Positions 24,192 through 32,310 of a stretch of DNA of 32,310 nucleotides are shown here, in pieces. The stretch spans positions 950,032 through 982,341 of the forward strand of contig NZ_LMLR01000001.1 of the NCBI RefSeq assembly GCF_001422645.1. The letters run 5' to 3'. The DNA comes from Arthrobacter sp. Leaf69. Lineage in GTDB: Bacteria; Actinomycetota; Actinomycetes; Actinomycetales; Micrococcaceae. A program made the translations under genes and the position numbers. The notes beneath the pieces were generated by a model that was given only the letters and a program-made list of their open reading frames with translations, did no database searches and was not told where the DNA came from. Every line of letters begins with the position of its first letter. Position 1 is the first letter of the stretch.

Positions 24192-24630
24192 ATGAGCGCA
24201 ACCAGCAATTTTTCTAGGCGCTACGATGGCGCGGTGGCATCGTTCACCCTCGACGGGCAGTCCTACGATTACTTGCGCCCGGACCCTGGGCACAACCCGA
24301 GCGCCACGCACTCATGGCACTACGGCAACTACCCCAAGATTATGGCAACGCTGCCACTCTCGACTGGCACTATCGACATGTGCGCCGTCGCTGAACGCTG
24401 AACCCGTCCCACGTTCTTGTGTCCTGGCAAGACGACGGCCACGACTCCCACTGGGCATGGATACCCGCCGGCCACGTCCGCCGCGTCACCAACTCCGAAT
24501 GGGACATCGAATAATACCGGTGCTGCCCCGAACACCGCGCGGAATCCGCTGGGGCGATAGACTCCCGAGGTTCTTGCTCGCCCAGGACGAATCCGGCAGC
24601 ACGGGAGGCTGCCCGGGGCCCCGAAATTGA
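24192..24630 (+). pseudogene. Broken phage- or island-type hypothetical gene
   Basis: The ATG at 24192 gives about 69 residues containing ASFTLDGQSYDYLRPD and SWHYGNYPKIMATLPL, then a stop. Another frame continues directly with HVLVSWQDDGHDSHWAWIPAG and HVRRVTNSEWDIE, stop at 24512-24514. A further frame gives RGIRWGDRLPRFLLAQDES to 24630. The pieces read as one protein interrupted by frameshifts and a stop. HYGN also occurs in the debris at 15372-15677. No function can be assigned. Confidence 0.45.
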
Positions 24631-24849
24631 ATTACCCCGCCAGCGTGTGGAGCTAGGGGAAGTCCAAGTGAACCTAGACTGGGCAAGTGTCCGGGGAGGC
24701 GAATTGGGCGTCCTACCTGGTAGCCCGCGCCGTAGGATAACTGGTCACAGACTTGGTCACGCACCCGCTCTTTCTGCCTGTTAGGGCTATTGAAAGCGCA
24801 GATCCGTTGTCCGCTGAGACGACCTTGTACGAAGCCGAGATTGCCCCGG

Positions 24850-25239
24850 GACCGGAATCGATGACAGCAGAGACAAGCATACTCCGCAGCCCCCTGGGTG
24901 GAGCGGGCACGCCTCGGGACCTCGACTGTGGCCTCGATGAACGTCCCGCTGGGGCATTCGGATTCGTCGCAAAAGTACCGGTGCATGAACCAGATGACTT
25001 CCTCTGGTCCGGCGACGGGAATGTCGCGGATCCCCTGCCGGCGCCGTGAGAGCCGCCGGGCACCGATGACACCGCAGTCCGGACATCCGGCCCCGACGGT
25101 GCTCTCGACCAAGATCCTGCGTTGGCCGAAGCCCAGAATCTCGGTTGAAAGAGCACAGCAATCAGGCAGGGTTGAAGATGGCGGTGGCAGCGTCAGGGCA
25201 CCGGCAAGTAAGCTCGGTCAAGGCTCGTAGTCCTGTCAT
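24850..25239 (-). pseudogene. ISL3-family transposase fragment (N-terminal, frameshifted)
   Basis: From the ATG at 25239 the minus strand gives CRCPDAATAIFNPA, a typical ISL3 opening, then a stop. The next frame gives LGFGQRRILVESTVGAGCPD, CGVIGARRLSRRRQGIRDIP and EVIWFMHRYFCDESECPSGTF, the zinc-binding zf-ISL3 domain with its CxxC and C-x4-C pairs. A further shift yields LVSAVIDSG near 24851, after which similarity fades. The catalytic domain is missing, so this is a dead fragment. Confidence 0.75.
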
Positions 25240-25545
25240 CGATGAATGGGACAAGAACATCCAACACGACAGGCTTTGGGCTCTTCACGTCTAAAAACAC
25301 GAACCCGAATTCACCACACCAACCACGGAGAGCCCAGAACCGGTCAGGGCAGATGGGCGGCGGCGGTTGTATGCCGGAGGCCCTTCTTTGACCCGTGCAG
25401 CTGCCGGCTCAGTCAGGCAGTCGATCTCGATGACCTGACCGGGAGGAAACTCCGCGTATCGTAATCACTTCGGACCGCGAGCCGCTGAGAATCAGAACAG
25501 CTTCGCCGTGGGCTCAGCAAATTTTGCTTTCCAACGGCAAGCTTG
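25240..25545. other. Non-coding remnant region with IS-end-like sequences
   Basis: These 306 bp contain no gene. CACGGAGAGCCC (25324-25335) faces GGGCTCTTCACG (from about 25278), both resembling ISL3-type termini, and the former also occurs at 15005-15016. A perfect 9-bp inverted repeat (CCGGTCAGG at 25340-25348, CCTGACCGG at 25434-25442) is also present; its meaning is unknown. Confidence 0.4.
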
Positions 25546-26493
25546 CTAGGAGCCGGCACGCTCCGCGCCACCAATTGCTGCTTGGTGGAATCTAATCGCT
25601 CTGTTGAAATTCAACTCAAATTCCGAGGGCGTCGGGGGGCCGTGTCTAAGCAGTTCGGAGTCTGAGAGATAGAATCGCTTCATGGCGTCACCGCTCGTTC
25701 CCTGAGCCTCGGAGATGCCGTGCACGCGCTTGAATGGCCGATAGTGATCTCGGACATGCGCAGGATCGTTCAAGTTCTGAAGATAATAGACAAAGTTGAC
25801 GCCCGGGTGAGCCCGGTACAGCCCGGTGAGGTCGAACTTGTGCGGGGCGCGTTTAACTACGTCGCTCTTGGGTGCGCCCCATACAGACTGGAAATATAGA
25901 TCCACCGTCGACGGCAGATAGCGAGTAACAACGGTCTGTGGGGACTGCACGTAGGCCAAAGATCCTGGGAACCGAACCCCGATACGCAGGGCTGCGAAAC
26001 CGCCCCCAGAACCGCCTACGAACACGACAGAAGTGGCCCCTGTGACGTCTAGGGCCCGCCTTACGACATATTCAATCGGATCCAGTGCATCCCAGCTGGG
26101 GCCTCCCAGGAACCATGACAAGTTCATACTGGGGTTGAGATACCAGGTGGGATCGGCAAAAGATATGAATGTTGATGAACGCTTATGGAGGGAGTTGACT
26201 CGTTCGAACCTCGGATAAGTATCGCGGTCGATACGCATGGCACCATGAAATGCTACGTAGAGCGTATCCGACGGGTCGAGCTGTGCAAAGAAGTGCAGTT
26301 TCGCGCCATCGGCGAAGTCGACTTCATTGACGTTGCTTGTGTTTGGCTGCAACTCAAGAGCCTCCAGACTCGAATGCTGCCGCAATGGAACCTGATAGTG
26401 CGGGTCCAGTTGCGCGGGTATGGAGCCACTCGCTCCAAGGTTGTCCGTGGCCATTACTTCCTTAGGTATCCTTGCGTCCATTGTGACTGCCAC
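25546..26493 (-). CDS. Alpha/beta-hydrolase-like capsule-locus protein (resembles XcbB/CpsF-type)
   Basis: A 315-residue protein without signal peptide. LYVAFHGAMRIDRDTYPRFE is followed by FADPTWYLNP and SWFLGGPSWD. SVVFVGGSGGGFAALRIG looks like a GxSxGG nucleophile elbow (Ser near 172), then SLAYVQSPQTVVTRYLP. This pattern recurs in actinobacterial and neisserial capsule loci (XcbB/CpsF-like, from memory). It may transfer or remove acyl or phosphoryl groups on the glycan. The GTG at 26493 or the ATG at 26481 could be the start; neither has a strong ribosome site. It follows the MurG-like gene after 24 bp in the same direction and is the last gene of the right polysaccharide block. Confidence 0.65.
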   Translation of the reverse strand: MAVTMDARIPKEVMATDNLGASGSIPAQLDPHYQVPLRQHSSLEALELQPNTSNVNEVDFADGAKLHFFAQLDPSDTLYVAFHGAMRIDRDTYPRFERVNSLHKRSSTFISFADPTWYLNPSMNLSWFLGGPSWDALDPIEYVVRRALDVTGATSVVFVGGSGGGFAALRIGVRFPGSLAYVQSPQTVVTRYLPSTVDLYFQSVWGAPKSDVVKRAPHKFDLTGLYRAHPGVNFVYYLQNLNDPAHVRDHYRPFKRVHGISEAQGTSGDAMKRFYLSDSELLRHGPPTPSEFELNFNRAIRFHQAAIGGAERAGS

Positions 26494-26517
26494 CAGAATG
26501 CGGGCACGATCAATCGA

Positions 26518-27969
26518 CTAGTTGCAGGTTATCCATTCATTTATTTTCGTTGCCGCGCCCTCGCCGGAATCGAGGGGCAGAGCGGCTGACAGCAGGGCAT
26601 CTCTGAAACGAAGACGGACTTCTGCGTCGCCAAATGTTGCTATAGCCTTGTCAAGTTCCTCGAGAGTATTGGCCGAGATGCCGTAGCCCAGTCGTTCGTA
26701 TTCAGACGCCCGTAGTGCCTGGTTGTCGGTGGACGTTTGCAGATTCGGAACGACCACGGCGGGAGCTTTGAAACGGACCGACTCGTGAATCGAGTTATAG
26801 CCAGCCGCAATCACCATGAAGTCAAACGCCGACAAATATTTAGCGATAGGGTACTGCCTAACGACGTGGACCCTAGGCCGATCGTCCACGTAGTGCTTGC
26901 TCAAGGGCGAGAGTCCTACGACGACATCAGTCGTGGGCGACAGCGAAAGAATCCGGGAAATTGCACGCTCCCTCGCATCTGACACGTCGTTGATGGCGCC
27001 AGCACCGAGCTGCACGAGGACGTATGCTCTCGCTGTATCGAGCCCGAGTTCAGTCAGGGCAGCATCCCGGGCGAAGCTCTCGGAGGGCTCAATGAGTGTA
27101 GGCGCTGGCACAAGGGTGTCCCGAAGCCTAGATGTAGGACCCTCGTCGGCGCTGTCTCCTACGTCCCTAGGAACGAGAACATGGTCAGCCAGCATGTGTG
27201 CCGTCTCCAATTGGGTGACATCCGCTCCTTCCATCCAAAGTCCGCGTCGGAGCCAAATCAGCGAAGCCCCGTGTCGCTTCGCGGATTCGTGTACTCCGCG
27301 ATAAATCCAGGTTCCGTCGAAAACGATAGCCGTGGGGCGGTTGATCCTGCAGATGTCGTCGAAGAAGACCGCGAAACTGTCGTTCCAGGCCGCGGCGGCC
27401 TGCCCCGTCGCTGCCTGGCTTCGGAATTTTAAGACCTCGAAACCGAAGAGCCTGACTATTTCAGCGGATGATGACAAGGAAACGAATTGGGCTTGAAAGT
27501 ACTTCCGCCCACTGCGCGCAACAGCGAGGCATCTAGTGAGGTGGCCCATCCCGGCACCGTTACTCGTGACGAAGAGTACTCGCGGCAGTAGCGATTCCTT
27601 GTCGAAGGGAAGCGTCAACCGGGTGTCAATAGGCCGTTGATTGCCGCTGATTCCCTCTGTCAAGAAACGGAGCCTGCCTAGCATTTGCTGAAGCTGATCA
27701 AGTTGGACCTTGCGGCCGTAATCGTGCCGGGATTCTGCCTTGCTGAAAGCAGAGAGCTGCAGACGGAGTGTCTCCGTCAGCCGCTGTTGACGATGCGCGA
27801 CTACTATCAGGAGAAGGACGACCGTTGCGCCTAGAACGAAGCCAGCCGCTCCGATAAGCCGGGTTGCATATAGCAGATCAGCCGAGAGCATGGCGGCGAC
27901 ACAGAGTGCGCCGGACACGACAAGGCCTCCCAGCACCACTGACGCTAGGCCTTGGTCTCTCTTGCTCAT
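26518..27969 (-). CDS. Membrane-anchored MurG/GT28-like glycosyltransferase
   Basis: A 483-residue protein. Two N-terminal transmembrane helices (about 8-30 and 38-58) are followed by a charged, probably coiled-coil linker (60-110), then a GT-B domain. The N-terminal Rossmann half opens with VLFVTSNGAGMGHLTRCLAVA, the glycine-rich loop seen in GT28/MurG-type enzymes. The C-terminal half has YVLVQLGAGAINDVSDARER and DFMVIAAGYNSIHESVRFKAPAVVVP, the nucleotide-sugar-binding GYNSxxE-like block. It overlaps the upstream gene by 4 nt (ATGA at 27966-27969), so the two are translationally coupled and may work as a membrane complex. Confidence 0.78.
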   Translation of the reverse strand: MSKRDQGLASVVLGGLVVSGALCVAAMLSADLLYATRLIGAAGFVLGATVVLLLIVVAHRQQRLTETLRLQLSAFSKAESRHDYGRKVQLDQLQQMLGRLRFLTEGISGNQRPIDTRLTLPFDKESLLPRVLFVTSNGAGMGHLTRCLAVARSGRKYFQAQFVSLSSSAEIVRLFGFEVLKFRSQAATGQAAAAWNDSFAVFFDDICRINRPTAIVFDGTWIYRGVHESAKRHGASLIWLRRGLWMEGADVTQLETAHMLADHVLVPRDVGDSADEGPTSRLRDTLVPAPTLIEPSESFARDAALTELGLDTARAYVLVQLGAGAINDVSDARERAISRILSLSPTTDVVVGLSPLSKHYVDDRPRVHVVRQYPIAKYLSAFDFMVIAAGYNSIHESVRFKAPAVVVPNLQTSTDNQALRASEYERLGYGISANTLEELDKAIATFGDAEVRLRFRDALLSAALPLDSGEGAATKINEWITCN

Positions 27970-30731
27970 ACAGCCGCTACTGACTTTCCAGAAAAGCGGT
28001 CGATCCTCGCAAAAAGCGCTGAGCTGGAGAACTCCTGTAGTGCGGTTTCTTGGGCGAGCTTTGACTGTTGCGCGAATAATTCCGGCTGGGCCGTAAACCT
28101 TTCGACTATCGCAGCGACGTCTTTAGGCTGCCCATAGACGGCCCCGGCCCCGAAAGTCTTCTCCATATAGGGAGGCAGTATGACAACCTTTCCGGCAGCC
28201 ATCGCCTCTGCTGTTGCCATTCCGAACGACTCGGTGAGCCTGTCATCGTGAAAATATACCCAGAAATGTACCGAATCGAGGAAATCGCTGACGTCCATGG
28301 AACCGAAGGGATAAACAGTGATTCCCGCGTCGGTGTTAGGTCCAAATTTCGAAGTCAATGACTGTGTCCCACCGAGGATGGCAGTCCTAAAACTGCCATC
28401 CACTGACTTGTAGGCGGCATTGAAGTCTTGCTCTCGTGTGGGCCATTTGAGGTCATGGTCGCGTGAGTGCCGGCCCACCACGGCCGATCCTGGAGCTGGA
28501 CAAGTCGGGGATTTCAAACGCATCTCCACGAGTCCAGGCCACGTGTCAATGGCCAGCCTGGATGTAGCAACAAGTCCTCGGCACAGGTCCCGGGTTAGAT
28601 GTGACTCTGCTACGACGAGTGTTCGCAGGCGGAAGAGCCGGTCCAGGTTGGCGACGCAGGTAGGAAGATCGAACACCATGCCCTTACCACCCTGCAAAAC
28701 CGGAGGGTTATTGACAATCAAGACGCAGCGATTGACAGAAAGATTGCTTTCGATCGCATCAAGGAAGGTGGCAACGGACGGGTGCCGGACCACCAAGAGA
28801 CTCACGTCCGCAAGATCCTTTAGGCCGATAACTTCTACCTGAGGGAGCTCAAGGGCTTCGAAAAGACGATCAGACAATGGGTCCGTCGCCTTGTTCAAGG
28901 GCGAATCGAGCTGCATGACGCCGACACGCAAGCCGGCACCGGCGGCAGCAGTGATTTCGGCCAAGGTAAGCGAGGAAGTTCCCCCGGGGAACCTGAAATC
29001 CGTCGCAAAAACGACGTCAAAGCGTCCCAAGAACTGGCCTCTCATGCCAGGTAGCATCGACCGCGGGACCGAGAATGCACGTTCCGTCTGGGAATTAAGG
29101 GTGTAAGAGCTGCGGCCATCGGCCTCTTTGTGCCATCGCTGGTAAGCCGCGAGATACAGGAGTCTGGAGGAATCCACATATCCGCGCCACATTTCTCCAG
29201 ACGTAAGCGAACCTTCCCGCGTTCTGGTGAACGACATCGGCACCTCACCGACGACGGGAATTGTTGTCCCATAGACAGCTGCCAAGCGATCACGGAACTC
29301 GGCGTCAGCGCCCCGATTAACCGTGTCCCAACCACCCAAGTCTCTCAGAACAGACGTTTTTACCATCAGCGAAGAGAAATTCGGTTGGCAAAATTGGGGA
29401 TTGTTGTTAATGCGCAGGAAGTTGAGCTCTGGGGTGCAACGGGCGTGCTGGCTCATGTTTCCCGGCAACTCCGGGTTGTCCATCAGGTGACGCACCTGAA
29501 GTTCAATTTTTTGGTGATGTGACCAGTCGTCATCATCATGAACCGTTACAAACTGCCCCTTGGCAACTTCGAGACCGAGATTCCGGGCGCAGTAGGCCCC
29601 CAGATTGGTTTCCTGGTGGAGCAATACGATCCTGGAATCCAGTTGACGAACCTGCTCTAGGCGCGACCGATGGTATCCGTCGGAACAGTCGTCTACGACA
29701 ATGATCTCGAGGTTCTGCCATGTTTGATTGACGAGGGAGGTAATTGCTGTCTCAATGAGCCCCGAACCGTTGTGCGTCGGCATGATTATGCTGACCAAGG
29801 GCCCGTCCGAGACCGGAACCGATGCCGTTGCTGTTAGCCGGTCAATTCGATCCATCGAACCCGGACGCAGGCCGATGCCGGTCAAACCGCCATCTTGGAA
29901 TACCCGATTCAGCGCTTCCAGCCAGGCTATTTCATCCTGATCCGCCGCACGCAGGGCATTCAGCCATAGGAAAGCACTTTGGACCGGGAACTTTGTTCCC
30001 AGACGGAAGCGCTTGATTGCAAGGCGAAGAGCCTTCGTCGATCCAAGGTCACCCAATGCCTCCACATAAAGTAGGCGGTCGTTGCGTCCAAGGGCTTTGG
30101 TGCCGAAGATCTTCTCTACGCACGCGAAAAGTCGAACAGCATCCTCGAGGTCCCTTTCAGCGGACCTCTGGTTGGCCGCCAACCTGGCCAGTGCGAGCAA
30201 AGATTCTGGCCGCCAAGTCTTGACCTGCTGGATTGATTCTTCAGACGCGGATCCAAGTTCGATTACGGCCAAGGCCCTTGCCAAGTCGGCGTAGCTCATG
30301 GTCCCGGCTGTGGCGGCCCGGGCAAAGGAATCCCGAATAACGCGGCTGCGCGAGCGCAGAGCGAAGGTCTCAAAGTGGGACTGCATTGTCTTCATGCGGC
30401 TCGCATACTCAAACTCCGCGCCGTTCGGCATGGTAGGCGCCTGAGATGTCGCGTCACTTCCTTTGCCCACTGCGGACTCTTTGGGGTGTAACGCCCCCGG
30501 ACGCTTGGCTTGCACTTCCAATCGAGCCAGTGACGATTTAATCTGTTGAGTTCTCCTGTTCTGCCCACGCGCAGCAGACAAAACGAGAAGAATCACCGCC
30601 ATCAGGCCAAGGGAAATGCCGGTTGTGAGGATCAGTACGTTTCCGATAGCAGCGCCGAAAATTGCACCGACAGCGCCGGCGTATCCAATGCCAGAAACGC
30701 GCAGTTGCCAAGTACCGAAGCCGTGAAACAC
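27966..30731 (-). CDS. Large bifunctional membrane-anchored glycosyltransferase (GT2 + GT4-like)
   Basis: A 921-residue protein. Residues 12-52 form two transmembrane helices. Residues 100-300 are helical and perhaps a TPR-like scaffold (repeated LARLAANQRS, LYVEALGDLG, FLWLNALRAADQDE). A GT2 domain starts at about 312 (VSIIMPTHNGSGLIETAITS), with DDCSD at 347-351 and the DXD motif HDDDDW at 398-403. From about residue 600 a GT-B-like domain follows (VVFATDFRFPGGTSSL, then near the end DRLTESFGMATAEAMAAGKVV). The GTG at 30731 follows the dehydrogenase stop by 12 bp; the precise start is uncertain. The membrane anchor and architecture resemble the next gene's N-terminus, suggesting a joint assembly. 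Confidence 0.8.
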   Translation of the reverse strand: MFHGFGTWQLRVSGIGYAGAVGAIFGAAIGNVLILTTGISLGLMAVILLVLSAARGQNRRTQQIKSSLARLEVQAKRPGALHPKESAVGKGSDATSQAPTMPNGAEFEYASRMKTMQSHFETFALRSRSRVIRDSFARAATAGTMSYADLARALAVIELGSASEESIQQVKTWRPESLLALARLAANQRSAERDLEDAVRLFACVEKIFGTKALGRNDRLLYVEALGDLGSTKALRLAIKRFRLGTKFPVQSAFLWLNALRAADQDEIAWLEALNRVFQDGGLTGIGLRPGSMDRIDRLTATASVPVSDGPLVSIIMPTHNGSGLIETAITSLVNQTWQNLEIIVVDDCSDGYHRSRLEQVRQLDSRIVLLHQETNLGAYCARNLGLEVAKGQFVTVHDDDDWSHHQKIELQVRHLMDNPELPGNMSQHARCTPELNFLRINNNPQFCQPNFSSLMVKTSVLRDLGGWDTVNRGADAEFRDRLAAVYGTTIPVVGEVPMSFTRTREGSLTSGEMWRGYVDSSRLLYLAAYQRWHKEADGRSSYTLNSQTERAFSVPRSMLPGMRGQFLGRFDVVFATDFRFPGGTSSLTLAEITAAAGAGLRVGVMQLDSPLNKATDPLSDRLFEALELPQVEVIGLKDLADVSLLVVRHPSVATFLDAIESNLSVNRCVLIVNNPPVLQGGKGMVFDLPTCVANLDRLFRLRTLVVAESHLTRDLCRGLVATSRLAIDTWPGLVEMRLKSPTCPAPGSAVVGRHSRDHDLKWPTREQDFNAAYKSVDGSFRTAILGGTQSLTSKFGPNTDAGITVYPFGSMDVSDFLDSVHFWVYFHDDRLTESFGMATAEAMAAGKVVILPPYMEKTFGAGAVYGQPKDVAAIVERFTAQPELFAQQSKLAQETALQEFSSSALFARIDRFSGKSVAAV

Positions 30732-30743
30732 CCCGCCCCCGCC

Positions 30744-32054
30744 TTAGAGCCGGTTCGCGGACGAAGTGGAAGTTGCTCCGCGAGTGTCGAAGAAAATAGT
30801 CGATTTGTCGCTCAATGAGTCGACGTCGTAGGCCGAATGATTCTGGAGGAGAACGACAACGTCGGCGCCCGCGACAGCGTCGTCCACGTCCGTGACGACG
30901 GTGTGCGTGGCACCTGCGACAGTCCACGTATCGACCTTGGGGTCATGGAAGCTAATCATGGCTCCTCGGCTCAGCAGGACTTCGGCCACATCTACAGCGG
31001 GCGACTCTCTCTCGTCGGCAATGTTGGCCTTGTAGGTAACCCCCAGCAGAAGAACTTTGGCCCCGCGCAGCGGCTTAGACACATCATTCAAGAGGGATTG
31101 GACCCGGTCAGCGACATAGCGCGGCATAGAGTTGTTGATTTCTTCGGCCAGTTCAACAAATCTGAACGGGTATCCCAATGAGCGGCGGACCTGGTAACTG
31201 AGGTAGTTGGGATCGATTGGAATGCAGTGTCCACCGACCCCTGGCCCCGGGTAAAAAGCTTGAAAACCAAACGGTTTGGTCTTGGCGGCTGAGATCACGT
31301 CCCAAAGGTCGATGTCCAGCTCATGGCAGAACTTCGACATTTCGTTGACCAGCGCAATATTGATGTGGCGGTAAGTATTTTCAAGCAGCTTGGCTGTTTC
31401 CGCTTCTTTGGCGCCCTTTACAGGAACAACCGTGTCCACGAACTTGCTATAGAAAATCACTGCAACTTCAGTCGATTCCGGCGTGACTCCGCCCACCACC
31501 TTTGGGGTGTTCTGCAATCCGTATGTCTCGTTTCCAGGATCAATTCGCTCCGGCGAGAATGCCAGATAGAAGTCTCTGTCCACCTGAGCCCCGTGACGTT
31601 CGAGTATTGGCTGGCAAAGCTCCTCGGTGGTACCGGGGTACGTTGTCGATTCGAGAACCACCAGTGTGCCCGGAGAAAGATTCGCCGCGATCGATTCCGT
31701 AGCCGAGGTCACCGCTTTTAGGTCGGGGCTGCCCGCCTCTCCCAATGGCGTTGGCACGCAGATGACCACCACATCGGCGTCGCGGATAACCGCTGCGTCG
31801 GTCGACGCGCGATATCCTGCGTCCACCATCGTCTGGAGATCGGCATTCGAGAGGTCGTCAACATGGGAGATGCCCGCATTGAGTCTTTCCACGACTGCGG
31901 GGTTTAACTCCAGCCCAACAACGTTCATGCCAGCGGACACCGCGCCTTGGGCGAGTGGAAGTCCCACGTATCCCTGGCCAACTACTACGAGGTTCTTCAA
32001 TTCTTCATCCGTTCTCAACGCATCCAAAGTCTGGGCAGCCCACAAGTAATTCAT
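30744..32054 (-). CDS. wbpA: UDP-N-acetyl-D-glucosamine 6-dehydrogenase (WbpA-like)
   Basis: A nucleotide-sugar dehydrogenase of 436 residues, expected to make UDP-GlcNAcA from UDP-GlcNAc with NAD+. The Rossmann motif is VVVGQGYVGLPLA (23-35). The signature blocks are VVLESTTYPGTTEE, FSPERIDPGN, KLLENTYRHINIALVNE and the catalytic Cys277 in YPGPGVGGHCIPIDPNYL. The IDPNYL ending and the STTYPG and IDPGN blocks match the WbpA/TviB branch and distinguish it from the WecC-like enzyme at 12800-14089. It is the first gene of the right polysaccharide block. The first 20 residues are an extra N-terminal extension, so a later start is possible. Confidence 0.85.
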   Translation of the reverse strand: MNYLWAAQTLDALRTDEELKNLVVVGQGYVGLPLAQGAVSAGMNVVGLELNPAVVERLNAGISHVDDLSNADLQTMVDAGYRASTDAAVIRDADVVVICVPTPLGEAGSPDLKAVTSATESIAANLSPGTLVVLESTTYPGTTEELCQPILERHGAQVDRDFYLAFSPERIDPGNETYGLQNTPKVVGGVTPESTEVAVIFYSKFVDTVVPVKGAKEAETAKLLENTYRHINIALVNEMSKFCHELDIDLWDVISAAKTKPFGFQAFYPGPGVGGHCIPIDPNYLSYQVRRSLGYPFRFVELAEEINNSMPRYVADRVQSLLNDVSKPLRGAKVLLLGVTYKANIADERESPAVDVAEVLLSRGAMISFHDPKVDTWTVAGATHTVVTDVDDAVAGADVVVLLQNHSAYDVDSLSDKSTIFFDTRGATSTSSANRL

Positions 32055-32167
32055 CCGGTGACTGGTATGGCGGAGGACTCGTCACGCCAGAAGCATCTGC
32101 ATCCATGGACGCTCTACGCACGCAGATAAGTCGGGCCGATCCCCCACAGGCCTTCATCGTGCCGAGG

Positions 32168-32187
32168 CGAGTCTACCCGAAGACTCG
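32168..32187 (-). terminator. Hairpin downstream of the partial gene at the window end
   Basis: CGAGTCT (32168-32174) and AGACTCG (32181-32187) form a 7-bp stem with a 6-nt loop. GTGCCGAG/CTCGGCAC around it offers an alternative outer pairing. No T-run follows, so it is a weak or factor-assisted terminator for the gene ending at 32234. Confidence 0.35.
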
Positions 32188-32233
32188 GCACTGGTTGCGT
32201 GACGGAGGCTGTGGTCGTCCTGAGTCGTGGGGG

Positions 32234-32310
32234 TTAGTGGAGGGCTGCGGTGAGCGTGAGTGCGGTGACTTGGGGGAGGGTCAGTGTTATGAGGGTGAGT
32301 TTGGCGCCTG
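32234..32310 (-). CDS. C-terminal end of an unidentified protein (partial)
   Basis: The minus strand is open from the window edge to a TAA at 32236-32234 and reads GAKLTLITLTLPQVTALTLTAALH. Codon choice (ACC, CTC, GCC) fits the host, and a hairpin follows the stop. Too little is present to name the protein; the Thr/Leu alternation could be a beta-strand end of a surface protein. Confidence 0.4.
   Translation of the reverse strand, partial: GAKLTLITLTLPQVTALTLTAALH

Noticed and set aside
1..32310. CRISPR array
   Set aside because: No set of short direct repeats with regular unique spacers; the only regular repeats are the 351-bp and 15-bp coding repeats.

Overview
The window looks like the chromosome of a high-GC actinobacterium of the Arthrobacter/Pseudarthrobacter type (Micrococcaceae). 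The grounds are the order murA-plsC-gpsA-ddl with a convergent DUF3515-type lipoprotein, the strong G/C third-position bias of that block, and actinobacterial-style surface proteins. The genus is inferred from gene order and protein style, not from a database search. No tRNA, rRNA or CRISPR array was seen.

Layout. (1) 1-1262, minus strand: the N-terminal part of a secreted modular surface protein with three near-identical 117-residue repeats. (2) 1497-5848, plus strand: a compact housekeeping operon for envelope precursors (MurA, PlsC, GpsA, Ddl), facing a lipoprotein gene at 5852-6355. (3) 6553-7251: a secreted or membrane-anchored protein with a Pro-Ala-Pro-Val-Glu repeat. (4) 7335-14831, plus strand: the left half of a surface-polysaccharide locus, with a GT4 glycosyltransferase, an ABC-2 permease and ATPase of the Wzm/Wzt (TagG/TagH) kind, a CgeB-like/GT2 fusion, a UDP-ManNAc dehydrogenase and a DUF6270-like protein. 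(5) 14832-25545: a mosaic island of decayed phage genes, two intact paralogous PP-loop ATPase-like genes (DUF6395-like), an IS30 element split by an IS110 element, a second frameshifted IS110 element and an ISL3 fragment. (6) 25546-32054, minus strand: the right half of the polysaccharide locus, with an alpha/beta-hydrolase-like capsule protein, a membrane-anchored MurG/GT28-like transferase, a 921-residue double glycosyltransferase and a WbpA-type UDP-GlcNAc dehydrogenase. (7) 32234-32310: the last codons of another minus-strand gene.

How it fits together. Blocks 4 and 6 point to a uronic-acid-containing polysaccharide. WecC and WbpA would supply UDP-ManNAcA and UDP-GlcNAcA, five or more glycosyltransferase domains would build the chain, and the ABC transporter would export it. 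The two halves converge on the mobile island, which suggests one locus opened by insertions or a long-standing insertion hotspot.

The most interesting content is the pair of PP-loop genes. Each has an SGGxDS-type nucleotide-binding loop (SAGxDS in the second copy) and a CX8CX2CX2C cluster. Each has a TANNNT hexamer exactly 6 nt before its ATG, which suggests leaderless mRNAs. Both remain open while almost everything around them is broken. Copy 1 lies just downstream of a decayed holin-like gene, where prophage cargo genes often sit. Their function is unknown. The nested IS110 also has a 240-bp non-coding left end where a bridge RNA would be expected.
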